Below are positions 33,845 through 44,917 of a DNA stretch of 64,000 nucleotides, piece after piece. The position numbers and the translations under genes are program-made. Source of the DNA: Lonicera japonica (Eukaryota; Streptophyta; Magnoliopsida; Dipsacales; Caprifoliaceae); NCBI GenBank assembly GCA_021464415.1, contig CM038469.1, positions 16,160,501 to 16,224,500 on the forward strand, written 5' to 3'. How positions within the stretch are numbered: position 1 is the first letter of the stretch; every line of letters begins with the position of its first letter. The notes beneath the pieces are model-generated. The model was not told the origin of the DNA, searched no databases, and worked only from the letters and a program-made list of their open reading frames with translations.

Positions 33845-34401
33845 TGTATGGAAAATGTTACATCTATATGTATATGTAAGGTCAACCATTATGTTTATGA
33901 ATTGTTGCTTACAAACGAATAATTTAAGAAAAGTAAGTGCAAGACAACGAAGGTAGAACACACAAGAACTTTGGTATGGGTGGCTTTCTTGGTCAATTCA
34001 TGGTCGGTCTAGTTTACGTCCACCGTCTTTGTAATGTGCCGTACTTTAATTTGTTTTAAATTGAATTATGTTAGTTTATTTATACTTATGTGAGTGATCA
34101 TTTAGTGATTTGGGTGGTCCGAATCGATTTCCGTTGGTAAATAGGAAGTTTTGGTTCTTCGCGATTCGTTAATTCTAGCTAACTTTGAGCTACCGTAATT
34201 TCTTCATTACTTATTCAATTAAGATGTTGTTCGCATGTGTGTCTAGAATTTGTACCATTCTACAACTTTCGTGTTTTGACCGAACGCTCGTTCGCATTCC
34301 CCGTTGGTCAAAACAACGTGTGAAGTAGGTCGATTAGTAAATTCTGGTTATTCGGTAGCGCTTTGGAAGAGCACCGTCTTCGGTGAATTTCTGGGAATTA
34401 T

Positions 34402-34749
34402 GGGCCTGTTTGGTCCATGTTTATTTTTTTTTTCTCCAAATTTTAAAAACTATACTCTTACACTTCCCAAAATTTATTTCACTTTACTTTCTCTCTATAA
34501 TTTTTTTTAAAACACCATAAACTTCAAATTCAAAAATCAAAATTAAATAAAAAATATATATTTAAAACATACTCGTCGACATCTATAAAATAAGATCCAT
34601 TGTGACTATTTTTTGAAATTTTTTTATGAAATTTTTAGTTGATTGAAAAAAACTCAAAAACAAACCAAATCCACTTTTCAACATACTTCAAAATTCTACC
34701 AAACATCATATTTTAAAAACTCAACTTAAAACATCAACCAAACATCACC
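34402..34749. mobile_element. MITE nested in the second LTR
   Basis: It starts GGGCCTGTTTGGT and ends with the inverse-like ACCAAACATCACC, flanked by TAT on both sides. The first LTR, at 7107-7120, has the uninterrupted sequence (CTGGGAATTATTTGTCTAC), which serves as an empty site and fixes the boundaries. Confidence 0.78.
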
Positions 34750-35736
34750 TATCTATCTAAAATTTGGAAAAACTTCCTTTGAGGAAGTTGTAAATCTTTG
34801 AATTACCTTTATGTAAACATAAATATCACCTCAATCGGCGTTCCGAGCAAAAAGTTATGGCCGAAACAAAAACAGCCAAAAAAGAGCAAAATTTACATGC
34901 GGACAGGTATGGCATATTTGGCATACCGGTCCGATAGTAAATTTTTGGGAAATTTGTGCCCCACATACCGGTATTTGATATTTGGCATACTGATCCGCCA
35001 GTTAAACTTTTTCATCGACTTAAACGTTTTAAAGCTATTTTTTTGTCATTTTTACCCTAACTTCGACCTAAACACTTTCACACACCTCTCGATAGTTCTA
35101 GAGAGATAGGGAAGGGAATTATTAAGCAATCCTTGCGTATTTCTTATCATCTATCGAAGATTTACACTCCAAATCATCCAAATCTTCTTCTTCTTCACTA
35201 TTCATTGTTTTCTACCTTCGTGTTTTGCCATGGGAACTCAAGTGTGAGCTTTAGCAACACGGATAGAAGTTAAGCTTTATCTATTTGGGGGGTTTTGCCA
35301 TACTAGGAGCGAGGTGGCACGGGAGATTTAGGATTTCATAGAATAGGGCTTCGATTATCATCTATTCTCATTCCTTTTCACTATTAAACTTGAGGTAGGG
35401 TTTTAAACTTTATTTTTTTTATAAAAGCTCAATAATATGATTTTATTCACCGAGAAAAGAATGATTATACATATATGGTGAATATAAAGCGCATATCTCT
35501 TGTTATTGATTATACATGGATGATTTTGTAACTGTATGTTAATATGTTGATCATATCATTTGATATTCATAAATGGTGCATGGTTGAGTTATGGATTTCA
35601 TAAAGAGAAATGAGGTATGCCATATAAACTCGATATTCACAGCGTATTTGATATCTACAGGATGTCCTTTAGGTGTGTAGTAGATGGTTTGATGAAAATG
35701 AATTAAAGAATGATTTTTGTATACACTAAAGGATAT

Positions 35737-36130
35737 GAATAAGTGTTTATTGGAGTTTACATGGCATATGTTGTTTCTAGCCTGCATTTAGAGCATGTTA
35801 TGCACGCTATGCATGATTATTGTGTCAACCCGGCATTTTGATGATCTCATGGCAAGTCCGGAGCATATGAATAAGTGTTTATTGGAGTTTACATGGCATA
35901 TGTTGTTTCTAGCCTGCATTTAGAGCATGTTATGCACGCTATGCATGATTATTGTGTCAACCCGGCATTTTGATGATCTCATGGCAAGTCCGGAGCATAT
36001 GAATAAGTGTTTATTGGAGTTTACATGGCATATGTTGTTTCTAGCCTGCATTTAGAGCATGTTATGCACGCTATGCATGATTATTGTGTCAACCCGGCAT
36101 TTTGATGATCTCATGGCAAGTCCGGAGCAT
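35737..36130. repeat. Three head-to-tail copies of a 132-bp unit
   Basis: GAATAAGTGTTTATTGGAG begins at 35737, 35869 and 36001, an exact 132-bp period, and the copies look identical by eye. The unit contains GTGTCAACCCGGCATTTTG. Confidence 0.93.
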
Positions 36131-38281
36131 TTTTATGGCGTATGGCATGATAATTGTCTCTTGGGAGAATTATATCTCGTATCCATGTTGTGGATGACTT
36201 TCTATGCGTGTGTGGCACTCTTGAACATGTGATTATCTATCTTCGGGAGTTCTTTATTCGTATGTGAATATATTCTTCGCTATATTATATGGTGGGATGT
36301 TGCTCACGATTATCTGTATCTGTTTGGCCTTCCGTTGGTGAAGGGGAATGATTGTGATTAATGTTTGTCGGGATGGGAAAATTAGTAGGGCCTAGTGCCC
36401 ATGGGTTGAAAATTCCTAAACCTCCATAGGGCAACAAGTCGTCGGCTGTCTAGATCTCGCAGTGAGAAGTCCGAAAATCTAGACAATGGCAAGACATTAG
36501 ATAGTAAGTCGTCGGCTGTTTAGAGCCCGCGGTGAGTAGTCTGAAAATCTAGACAATTGGTATGACAATAGTAGAATGATGTGATAATGTTGGACTGTGG
36601 TCCAGTTGTTAATTATCTGTTGGTATTCACCCGAGACGGGGAGGCCATGTTATGATCCCAATGGTCATATCTCCTGGGGGTGGTCGAGCCCATATTATGA
36701 TCTCGATGCCCATATCTCCTGGGGGCGGTCAGGCCCACTGTTATTATTATTATGATTATGATTCGGCTCAATTTCAGCAATTCTCTTGGTGAGATGATGA
36801 GATGGTGTCATCATTAGTATTATCATTCTCTTGGCAATGTGGCCCATATTATGTCTTGGTGACGTGGCTTAATGGTTGACACAAGGGATGTAACCTGCAC
36901 ATACATAAGCATGCATTGTTTTGTGGAATTATGGTTTTAAATTAGATTAATGGTTAAGGAATAGATTATAATTAAATTGCATTGTTTTATAGGACAATGG
37001 TTTCAAAACGAATCATTGGATAAAGTATGAATTATTATTAACTGTAAGATATGTTTTAAAAGTATTATCCATATTATTCCCCCTACTGAGCTGTGAGCTC
37101 ATGCATTTTTTCTAAAATAATACAGGTACCCAGGAGTCGAACGTGGATAAAGAGGTTACGAGATCGGGGGCGAAGTAGATGGCTCTGATACTATAATCAT
37201 TTTTGTGCTGTATATATATTTACGGGAAGCCACGGCTAGTCTGGAATGTTATCTACTGACTTGCACATGCTTAGTTTGGTTTTGTATATTGGTCATATTC
37301 TTGTGTAAGAATGATACTATTATTTTGGCACTTTTTGCTTGATTGACACGTGACATAAGCATTAGATGCATATATACATAAAAAGCCCTCATCTTGTATA
37401 ATTCTATTTGATTTGACATGTGTTATGTATATTGTTTGGATTCTTTATATTTATATACCCATTTTAGTCAATTTAAGATGGGTTAGTAGCACTCCAGGTC
37501 TTAATTACTTGTGTTATCCCGATAATTAAGGCGGAGGTGTTACATTTTGGTAGTGGCATTGATGACCTTTATTGATAATGATAATGGTGATTACAGAGAG
37601 AGGGAGAGGATTATCACTTTTGTACTTTGGGTTTTCTGAATGAATGGGTTTAATGGAGGCTAGTCTCTCATATATAGATGTAAGAGACTAGCCGTTACGA
37701 AGAGATATATACAACTTTCCCATGTTTAGAGGGAGTGGAGATAATGGTGGGTGTTATTGGTTAAGGGCTAACTGGCGGTTGGTTGTGGGACGTGTCTAGC
37801 ACGCTTCACTTTACTGCTGACATGTGTCACATTACTATTCTTCTCTTAGGTGTAGCCCCGAGCTCGGTCGTAGGCCAAGAGCTCAGAATATACATATGCT
37901 CGGACTTTTGTAACCACTTTGGTTCTCCCTTGAAATAGCTAGTCCAAGTTGTAAATTAGGTTCATTGCACCCACATATATAGCAAGGACTTTCCCATTAC
38001 ACTACTAATGTGAAAAATTTTGGGTCCTTACAATTTCCCACTATTAAATCCTTAAAGTCCTCGTCAGGCCGGGGTCATACACAAGCAATTTCAACTCTTG
38101 CTAGCTGCATCCAGGAATTTTGGCTCACTGTCAGCTACACAGACATGACCTATAATATTTTCATGTTACGTGGTAGTGGTCCCAGGTCTGCTCTGATACC
38201 AAATGTAACCAATCGGGTTCTCCCACAAAATGGCTAGCAAAAGTTTTAAATTAGGTTCATTGCACTCACATATGTACTAAG

Positions 38282-39420
38282 TGATGCGGACAAGGCTAAC
38301 ACAAACTTAGACTTGATTGAAGCATTGACTTGTTTAATCTGGACCAGTGTTAGATGAAATTGGAGCATAGGGGAATGCATGGAGAACAGTGCAAAGTCAT
38401 CTTTGCAGTTAAATAGTTTCACGTCGGAACACAGCAAAGACATTTTTGCAGTAAAATAGTTTTACGGCGTTTCACTGCAAGGTCATTTTTGGAGTAAAAT
38501 AGTTTTATGGCATTTCACTGTAAGGTCATCTTTGCAGTAACAGTCTTATGGCATTTTTTTAATTTATTTTGTCTTACTTAAAGACCAAGGATTTTAGATA
38601 ATTATTATTTAGAGTAATTGTCATGTTAGGAATGTATTGGGCCTATTTTAAAGTTTTTATTAATTTCCTTATTGCATTAGGAATATTCTAGGAGTTATTA
38701 TTTCCTTTTTTAAGTATGATTAGTTTCCTTATTGTAATAAGATTTTAAGGCTTTATTTTCTCCTATTTAAAGGAAGTTGTCAAACATTATTAGATATTGT
38801 GTCTGGCGGTAGTGGGGTGGAAGTACCGCAGTGGGTATGTGGCGGTGGTGGGGTGATATTGCCACAGTAGGTATGTGCGATTTCAGATCTACAGAGAAAA
38901 AGAAAGGAAAGTGAGTAGAAGAATGGTTTATTGGTATTATTTTGGTATTTGGTAGAATGGTACAATTGGCAATGGTACGTCACAATAATACCATGGCAAT
39001 ACAAATATTTTGGTATGGTACAATACCAATCGTCATTGTACCATTACCAAACTTTGGTACATTTTGGTAATGGTACGGTATGGTACAGTTTGGTGCAATA
39101 TATTTGTTACAATTTCCCACCCTTAAATTCATGATGATATGCTATTATTTAGTGTTTTAACACCTTTGAGTTCTTATTCGAATTTGTTGAGTAATTTGAA
39201 TTGATTAAATTAAGTTGTTCTTGACTTATCAATCAATTCTCCACCAATTGATTATGGCTTCATTTATACATACCAGGGTTCAATTATTGTTTCAAGGGTT
39301 AGGTGGGTTAAAGTTTCCACCTTCCATCTTTCGACAAAATTTCAAGGTTCTTGTTACGTTCATAGTCTAAGGGTTGAGTATCCATTAAACTGGATAGGAA
39401 AATGATTCAAGATCGCATCA
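38282..39420. mobile_element. Solo LTR inserted in the TRIM
   Basis: It starts TGATGCGGACAAGG and ends GATCGCATCA, flanked by CTAAG (38277-38281) and CCAAG (39421-39425), a 4-of-5 match. The interior has LTR-like features: repeated TTTGCAGTAAAATAG-type motifs (38390-38540) and a TATA-like CTATTTAAAGGAAG near 38763. A hAT-like GGTAC-rich fragment lies inside at 38930-39124. Confidence 0.65.
38930..39124. mobile_element. hAT-like fragment with GGTAC/GGTAT palindromes
   Basis: It has many short GGTAC and GGTAT motifs in both orientations and ends TTTCCCACCCTTA, the complement of the hAT-like left end at 12395. The left terminus was not found. Confidence 0.45.
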
Positions 39421-39470
39421 CCAAGGACCTTCTCATTGCACTACCAAGTGGGATATTTTGGGTTGTTGCA

Positions 39471-40187
39471 AAACTTCCCTGTGGAAATGGTCCAGGCTGA
39501 TGCTCGGACTTAATAATTTTACCCCCTTCAACTGCCCCCCAAGTACCTGAACTCGGTCGATGGCCTTGAGCTTGGACCTTTGTACCCAATGATTTTTCTT
39601 GGTCTATATTGTTCCACGTGGCACCTCATGATTGGATCTTCTTTTGAATTTATGGCGGGAGGACAAGTGTGACGTGCAATTAATGCTTCTCACTATGAGG
39701 AATGGTTTATAAGGAAAGGAATCGTGAAAGAAAATTTATTGTAAGTTTCCTATCATTTAACCCAGTTTCTTCCTTTCCTTCCAAACGATTTTTTCATCAT
39801 TATATTATACGATTTTGAGCGTATAAACCCTAGAAATAATTACCCGGTGGCCAATTACTTTTGATGAGGGTTTGGTTCACTTCGCACAATGATTCATTCC
39901 TGAGGGATTCATAGTTAGGCTTCGAGAAGGGAGAAAACCTAACCATCCTCCTTAGAGTTAGAGAAATCGCTATATACACAGTGTTCTTTGAGCAAGCGAG
40001 AGTTAGGTTACCCATGGTTCCTATATTGTGAGATGTTTTGAGAGCTACTTATATATCCCTATTCTAAATGAGCATAATGGAATTAGGGTGTTATTAGGTT
40101 GTGTAACCTTAAATAGAAGGATGGAGGTAAGGTTGACCCATAGGGAGATTTTTTATCTGTACTCCTTTTGCCACTGCTTTTAAGACC
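39471..40187. other. Probable gypsy LTR or leader remnant
   Basis: No protein coding is recognised. AACTCGGTCGATGGCCTTGAG (39551-39571) resembles AGCTCGGTCGTAGGCCAAGAG at 37862-37882, hinting that both sides belong to one decayed LTR interrupted by the TRIM. The assignment to the surrounding gypsy element is inferred from position. Confidence 0.35.
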
Positions 40188-40769
40188 ATGCCACGTTCTA
40201 CTTCAGAGCTCGGGTTGGTGCTCCAGATTTGGTTAAGTGTTTGACGAAATTTGAGAAAGGATATCATGGGGATTTGGTAGTAGTTGGGGGAATTGAAGTG
40301 ATGGTCACCCCCATCAAATAAATCGCCGTATGAGTAGTAATGTTGGCAGGAGTTTTTCTTTGTTCTTGATATCTGCTGTGCTTAAGACTTTTTCTCTATT
40401 TCTTGAACTATTCCTCATGTTACTTTTACTTGTCTTTGTGCAGTATCCCCTAAAAAGCCAAGTTACCACTTTATTGACAGGGATTCCGTCAACCCAGTAT
40501 TGAATTATAATAAAGCTCGGCTAGAGAGTATAGACCGCCAATCAAGGACTGTTTACAATTACTTGGTTATACTGGGTGGATAAGTATTGGGTTGAAAAAA
40601 GACTAAGTTAGCTAGATTGGTTAAGCCCAAAACAGAGACCCAAAAATCTTGAGGATAGACAAAGGGTGAATGTTTGAGCACTTAAGTAGCCACCTATTCT
40701 TCTTGGGGTGGTCATAAGAGAACCTACCGATGTGCCCACAACTGCTGTTCCATTAAGGAAGGCTTTTGC
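40188..40769 (+). pseudogene. Left part of an antisense ORF of a gypsy (probably Tat-type) element
   Basis: Protein-like stretches occur on the plus strand: GAPDLVKCLTKFEKGYHGDL followed by VVVGGIEVMVTPIK (to 40320), then after an acceptor-like TTGTGCAG, SPKKPSYHFIDRDSVNPVLN and nearby residues (about 40448-40590). Frames are broken. The neighbouring pol remnants at 58.5-60.1 kb run on the minus strand, so this lies antisense and downstream of pol. Known: Tat/Retand-group gypsy elements carry an extra antisense ORF in that position. The family match itself is inferred. The copia array begins at 40770 and separates it from the proposed continuation at 56023. Confidence 0.4.
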
Positions 40770-42238
40770 TGATGGAGACATAAATACAGGATCATTTGAT
40801 ATTGCTTATAGATTGAACAAAAAACTTTTGCTAAAATCCTATAAGAATAAAGGGATTTCACCTTTGTGGATCATGTAGAGGATCCATATGAGGAGACTAG
40901 GGTTTGAAAGCATTAGATTGCGATTTGGTCAGATTTTTTAATTCTCGCTGGGCTACAAAAATCAATTGTTTTCGTCATCGAAACGACTTCTGATAGTCTT
41001 GATTTTTTTCGCAAAAATAGTAACTTTGTGTTTCGAACGATGTATCCAAAAATCAATCTAATCCAACGGTGCGATCAAAAGTTACGATTGATTTACGACT
41101 GCAGTACCGAAAACCTAAAGATCTTCTATCGTATTCCTTCTGCCATCAAATCTTGCACCGAGTATGGGCTATGGTATCCCCAAGATTTTATCCTCTCTTA
41201 ATAGAGAAAACTTTAACTCATGAGAATTATAGTTATAATGAGAAGAGACAAGGCTGGCGTATATATAAGGCTACGAAAGGGACCTTAAGGAGAAATAAGT
41301 GTTTGGGCTTCCTATGAAAAGTTGGAATCTTAATTCCACTATGAATTAGTTCCTTCCATAAATTATAATTCACACCACTAAAGAATTATAATTGTACTCC
41401 CGTCCTTATCTCAAAATTAAATTTCGAGCTCATTGTTATTAAATACATATTATTCTCCCCACGTTAAGATTACAGATAACCGCCATTTAAATTAAATTAC
41501 TGACAATTATATTTAAATGACTTCTTAATCCTTGAGCCTACCACTTAACTTATTTGACATGTCGGATTAACATGATCCACCTGCAGGGTTTGACATGATC
41601 AAAACTTATAAGCTTCTCAAGGAGCTATCATCAATCCCTATACCGGGACGTGGATTCCGTTAATAATTAATATTCATCATACATATAGTGTCGTCATCCA
41701 ATTCACGAAGATTATTGATCCATAAATGAATCTCACTCTTAATGAGTCAAAACAACAAACACTACATATATATGTTTATTAATTATTTTAAGATTAAGAG
41801 TACAAGTAATCATAATAACCATGGAATTTTAAATTGTTTTATATAGTCAGTATAAAAATAATTAACCCAAACTGGTCCTATTCAATACAGACAAAGTGTA
41901 CTAGCACAATGAGTTAAAGCTATGCCGTTTTCTGTAGTCAAGATAAACTATTAAAACTTGTGCTACAATCCTACCGATGGGTGTCCAATTCCATTTAAGA
42001 CTGTGAACCATTAAAATTATATTCCACAAGAACCGATGATATGATCTTCTATGTGTAAGCTATACTCTACACACTAAATCATCTACTATATGGAATAAAA
42101 AACACACATGCACAATATTTAAATAAATAATATAATGCAATCATTGTCCATAAAGATTCTAATTAAAATAGTAAAACCAAGTTTATAACATATCCAAACC
42201 AACAAGAAAATTATGGCTTTTAGTATATCACTCTAACA
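40770..42238 (-). repeat. Copia LTR A (3' LTR of the left unit)
   Basis: On the plus strand it runs TGATGGAGACATAAATACAG...ACTCTAACA. Just right of it lies the polypurine tract (complement AGTGGGAGAT), which fixes the element as minus-oriented. A TATATATAAGG box lies near 41260-41270. 1469 bp. Confidence 0.88.
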
Positions 42239-42512
42239 ATCTCCCACTTAGACTCAAAGCCATGCAGCTATGCATTTCATTCCCATTCCCTCAACGTGAA
42301 CACTCTATGTGTTTTTCCTTGTTATGAATCCTCGGCTCTTTCGTGTTTGCAACCGTTTCACTATTATCAAAATAAAGTGAAATAGCTTATAACATTGAAG
42401 GTGGTACATCTAGATTCATTTGTAAGTTCTTGAGCCAAACCGCTGCCTTAGCTGCTTCTAAAGCAGCCACATATTCAGCTTTCATGGTGGAGTCAGCAAT
42501 GCATGAGACCTC

Positions 42513-42860
42513 TTAGATTAAACACATAACCTGAAGTTGACTTTTTGGAATCCTAACTTTTGAATAAAAATCCTTGTCTGTGTATCCAATAGGTACTAGA
42601 CTGTTTGCTTGGTAAACCAACATAAAATCTTGAGTCCTTTTAAGGTACTTAAGTATATGTTTTACCGCAGTCCAGTGTTTTTTCCCTGGATTAGACTGAT
42701 ATATGCTAACCATACCAATGGTAAAGCAAATATCTGGTCTAGTACACAATATAGCATACATGAGGCTTCCCATTGCCGAAGCATAAGGAATTTTCCTCAT
42801 CCTCTCTATCTCATCATGTGTCTTATGACATTGATCTTGGATAGAGTGATTCCATACCAA
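42513..42860 (-). pseudogene. Copia RT end and RNase H fragment (region 1)
   Basis: The frame contains YASAMGSLMYAILCTRPDI, KHWTAVKHILKYLKRT and PIGYTDKDF, the conserved copia RT thumb to RNase H junction. It ends early, before the SRKSTSG-type motif. Confidence 0.8.
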
Positions 42861-44200
42861 AAAGGGAGAAACCCTTTTTTGGAATCTTGTATACTAATTC
42901 TGGCAAGAATTGTATCGACGTAAGTACTTTGGATAAGCCCAACATCTTATTTTTCTAATCTCGCATAAGCTTAATACCAAGGATGTGACTGGCTTCTCCT
43001 AAGCCCTTCATATCGAACTGACTTGTTAACCATACCCTCACTGAAGATAATATTTACATATCACTTCCAATAAGTAAGATATTATCCACATACAATATCT
43101 AGAATACCACTGCGCTTTGCCTATGCCTTTTGTACACACAAGACTCATCCGAACATTGATCAAAATCAAAAGATTTGATTGCATGGTCAGAAAAGATGTT
43201 CTAAGATCTAGACACTAACTTAAGCCCATAAATGAGCTTCTTGAGCTTGCACAACATGTGCTCTTGGCCCTCTGCTATGAATCCTTCTGGTTGCATCATA
43301 TAGATGCTTTTTATCAATACTTTCATTAAGAAAATCTGTCTTGACATCCACTTGCCAAATCTCCTAATCAAAATGAGCCGCAATAGATAAGAGAATCCGA
43401 ATAGACTTTGGTATGGCTACCGACGAAAAAGTTTCATCATAATCGATCCCCTTCTTTATGAGTGAACCCTTTTAGCAACAAGTCTTGATTTAAGCCCGTC
43501 TAATCCTTTCAATCTCTTATATAGCCACTTGAATCCGATAGGTTTTATCCCTTTGGGTAATTTTACAAGATCCCAGACTTTGTTAGAGTACATGGACTCC
43601 ATTTTAGATTTCATAACCCTTTTCCATTTTCCGTATCTTTATCTTGAAGTACTCCATTGTAGTTAAAAATGGTTTGTTTCTTATTCATCAGGGACCTTGT
43701 CATAAGACTCTCCCAAGAACATAAAACGACCAGGTTGACGAACAACCCTCCCACTACGACGAGGCACTACTTGTGTTTGTGTACATTATGCAAATATAGA
43801 ACATACTAACTCACTATCTACACGTTGTGCTGGTTCAAGAATCTACGTATTAGTGATTTGTTCAAAATGTGCACAAGTATCAGCAATCCTCCCACTATGA
43901 CGAGGTAATGGAATGTCGATATCCATTTATCGTGGTATTTTCTCTTGTACTAAAGGTATAGACGAATTGTGCCCTGTTTTTCTTTCCTCTCATTTCCACT
44001 ACAACAATACTACTCTTGGGCTTATGGTCTATGATATAATCCTGTTCTAAGAATCTAGCATTGATAATAATAACATTATATTCTTGAGGATTATTAAATA
44101 AACCACACTTGGTTCCTTTTGGATATGCAACAAAGAAACACATTTTTGTTCTTGATTCCAACTTATTCGTATTACTTTTCAGCACATGTGCTGGACTACC

Positions 44201-44434
44201 CTATACCCAAATATGCTGCAGACTAGGCTTATTTCCAGTCCGCAATTTTATGGGTGTAGTAGGTACTGACTTTGATGGTACCAAGTTCAGAATATATGCA
44301 GCTATTTCTAAAGTATTTCCCCAAAAAGAATCAGGTAGGTCTGAATAACTCATCATAGATCTTACTATTTCTATAAGAGTCTTATTCCTTCTTTCTGCTA
44401 CACCATTATGCTGTGGCATCCTCGGTGCAGACAA
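44201..44434 (-). pseudogene. Copia integrase core fragment (region 1)
   Basis: The frame reads [19 protein letters not shown] and then SYSDLPDSFWGNTLEIAAYI, the end of the DDE integrase core of Ty1/copia with the catalytic Glu in VAERR. The upstream part with the second Asp lies in another frame, so the gene is broken. Confidence 0.8.
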
Positions 44435-44665
44435 TTAGGATGTAATCTCATTCTTTAATAAGTATTCTTTGAACTCTCCCAAGAGGTATTCACCACCACG
44501 ATCTGATCATAGTGATTTGATATATTTTTCTAGACGCTTCTCCGTTTCTGCCTTGAATTCTTTGAATTTTTCAAAGACTTCAGACTTACGTCGCATTAAG
44601 TAAATGTATCTATGCTTTAAATAATCATCTACAAATGTGATGAAATACTCAAAGCCTCCTCTAGT

Positions 44666-44917
44666 CTAGACATTCATGTGACCATACAAATCAGAGTGAA
44701 CCAGTTTTAACTGTTTTTTAGCGTTATAGCCTTTTGCTGAGAATGATCTCTTAGTCATTTTACCTTCTAAACAGGATTCACAAACTGGAAGTGCCTTCGC
44801 TTTCAATGAACCTAACGGTCCATTTTTGACCAGTTTTTGAATTCTTTTTAGATTAATATGACCAAGGCGTAAGTGCCAAAAATACATTTGGTTCAGGATT
44901 GATGATTTAAAGATCAA
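44666..44917 (-). pseudogene. Copia GAG-pre-integrase and N-terminal integrase fragment (region 1)
   Basis: HLRLGHINLKRIQKL is the pre-integrase zinc-binding motif, followed by CESCLEGKMTKRSF and VHSDLYG, which carries the first catalytic Asp. This region is complete here, whereas region 2 has lost about 15 residues after HIN. Confidence 0.8.

Larger units (their letters stand above)
34030..37544 (+). mobile_element. Second long LTR of the 3.4 kb family
   Basis: From about 34085 (GTGAGTGATCATTTAGTGATT) the sequence aligns with the LTR at 6653-10083, including TGTTTTGACCGAA and CTGGGAATTAT. It ends GGTGTTACA at 37544. The proposed start TGTAATG at 34030 is weak: flanking bases do not form a clean duplication. 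No gag or pol lies next to it, so it is a solo or truncated LTR. It differs from the first by a nested MITE (34402-34749), a three-copy 132-bp repeat (35737-36130) and a two-copy repeat at about 36427-36560. Confidence 0.65.
37909..39470 (-). mobile_element. TRIM-like retroelement split by a solo LTR
   Basis: LTR1 is 37909-38032 (TGTAACCAC...GGTCCTTACA). The internal 171 bp (38033-38203) has a polypurine tract beside LTR1 (complement AGTGGGAAAT) and the complement of a methionine-tRNA primer site, GCTCTGATACCA, at 38190-38201. LTR2 begins at 38204 and runs to 38281, then resumes at 39421-39470 (CCAAGGACCTTCTCATTGCA...), interrupted by the LTR at 38282-39420. No coding capacity. No outer target duplication is seen. 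Confidence 0.72.

Noticed and set aside
36427..36565. Two-copy AAGTCGTCGGCTGT repeat as a CRISPR-like or regulatory array
   Set aside because: Only two imperfect copies inside an LTR of a plant genome. It is an ordinary local duplication.
6653..37544. The two long LTRs as the ends of one giant retrotransposon
   Set aside because: The first LTR has its own perfect 5-bp duplication, and the region between holds an ordinary gene and unrelated transposons, so they are separate insertions.
42609..42923. Plus-strand 104-residue frame
   Set aside because: It is a shadow of the minus-strand copia RT/RNase H sequence.
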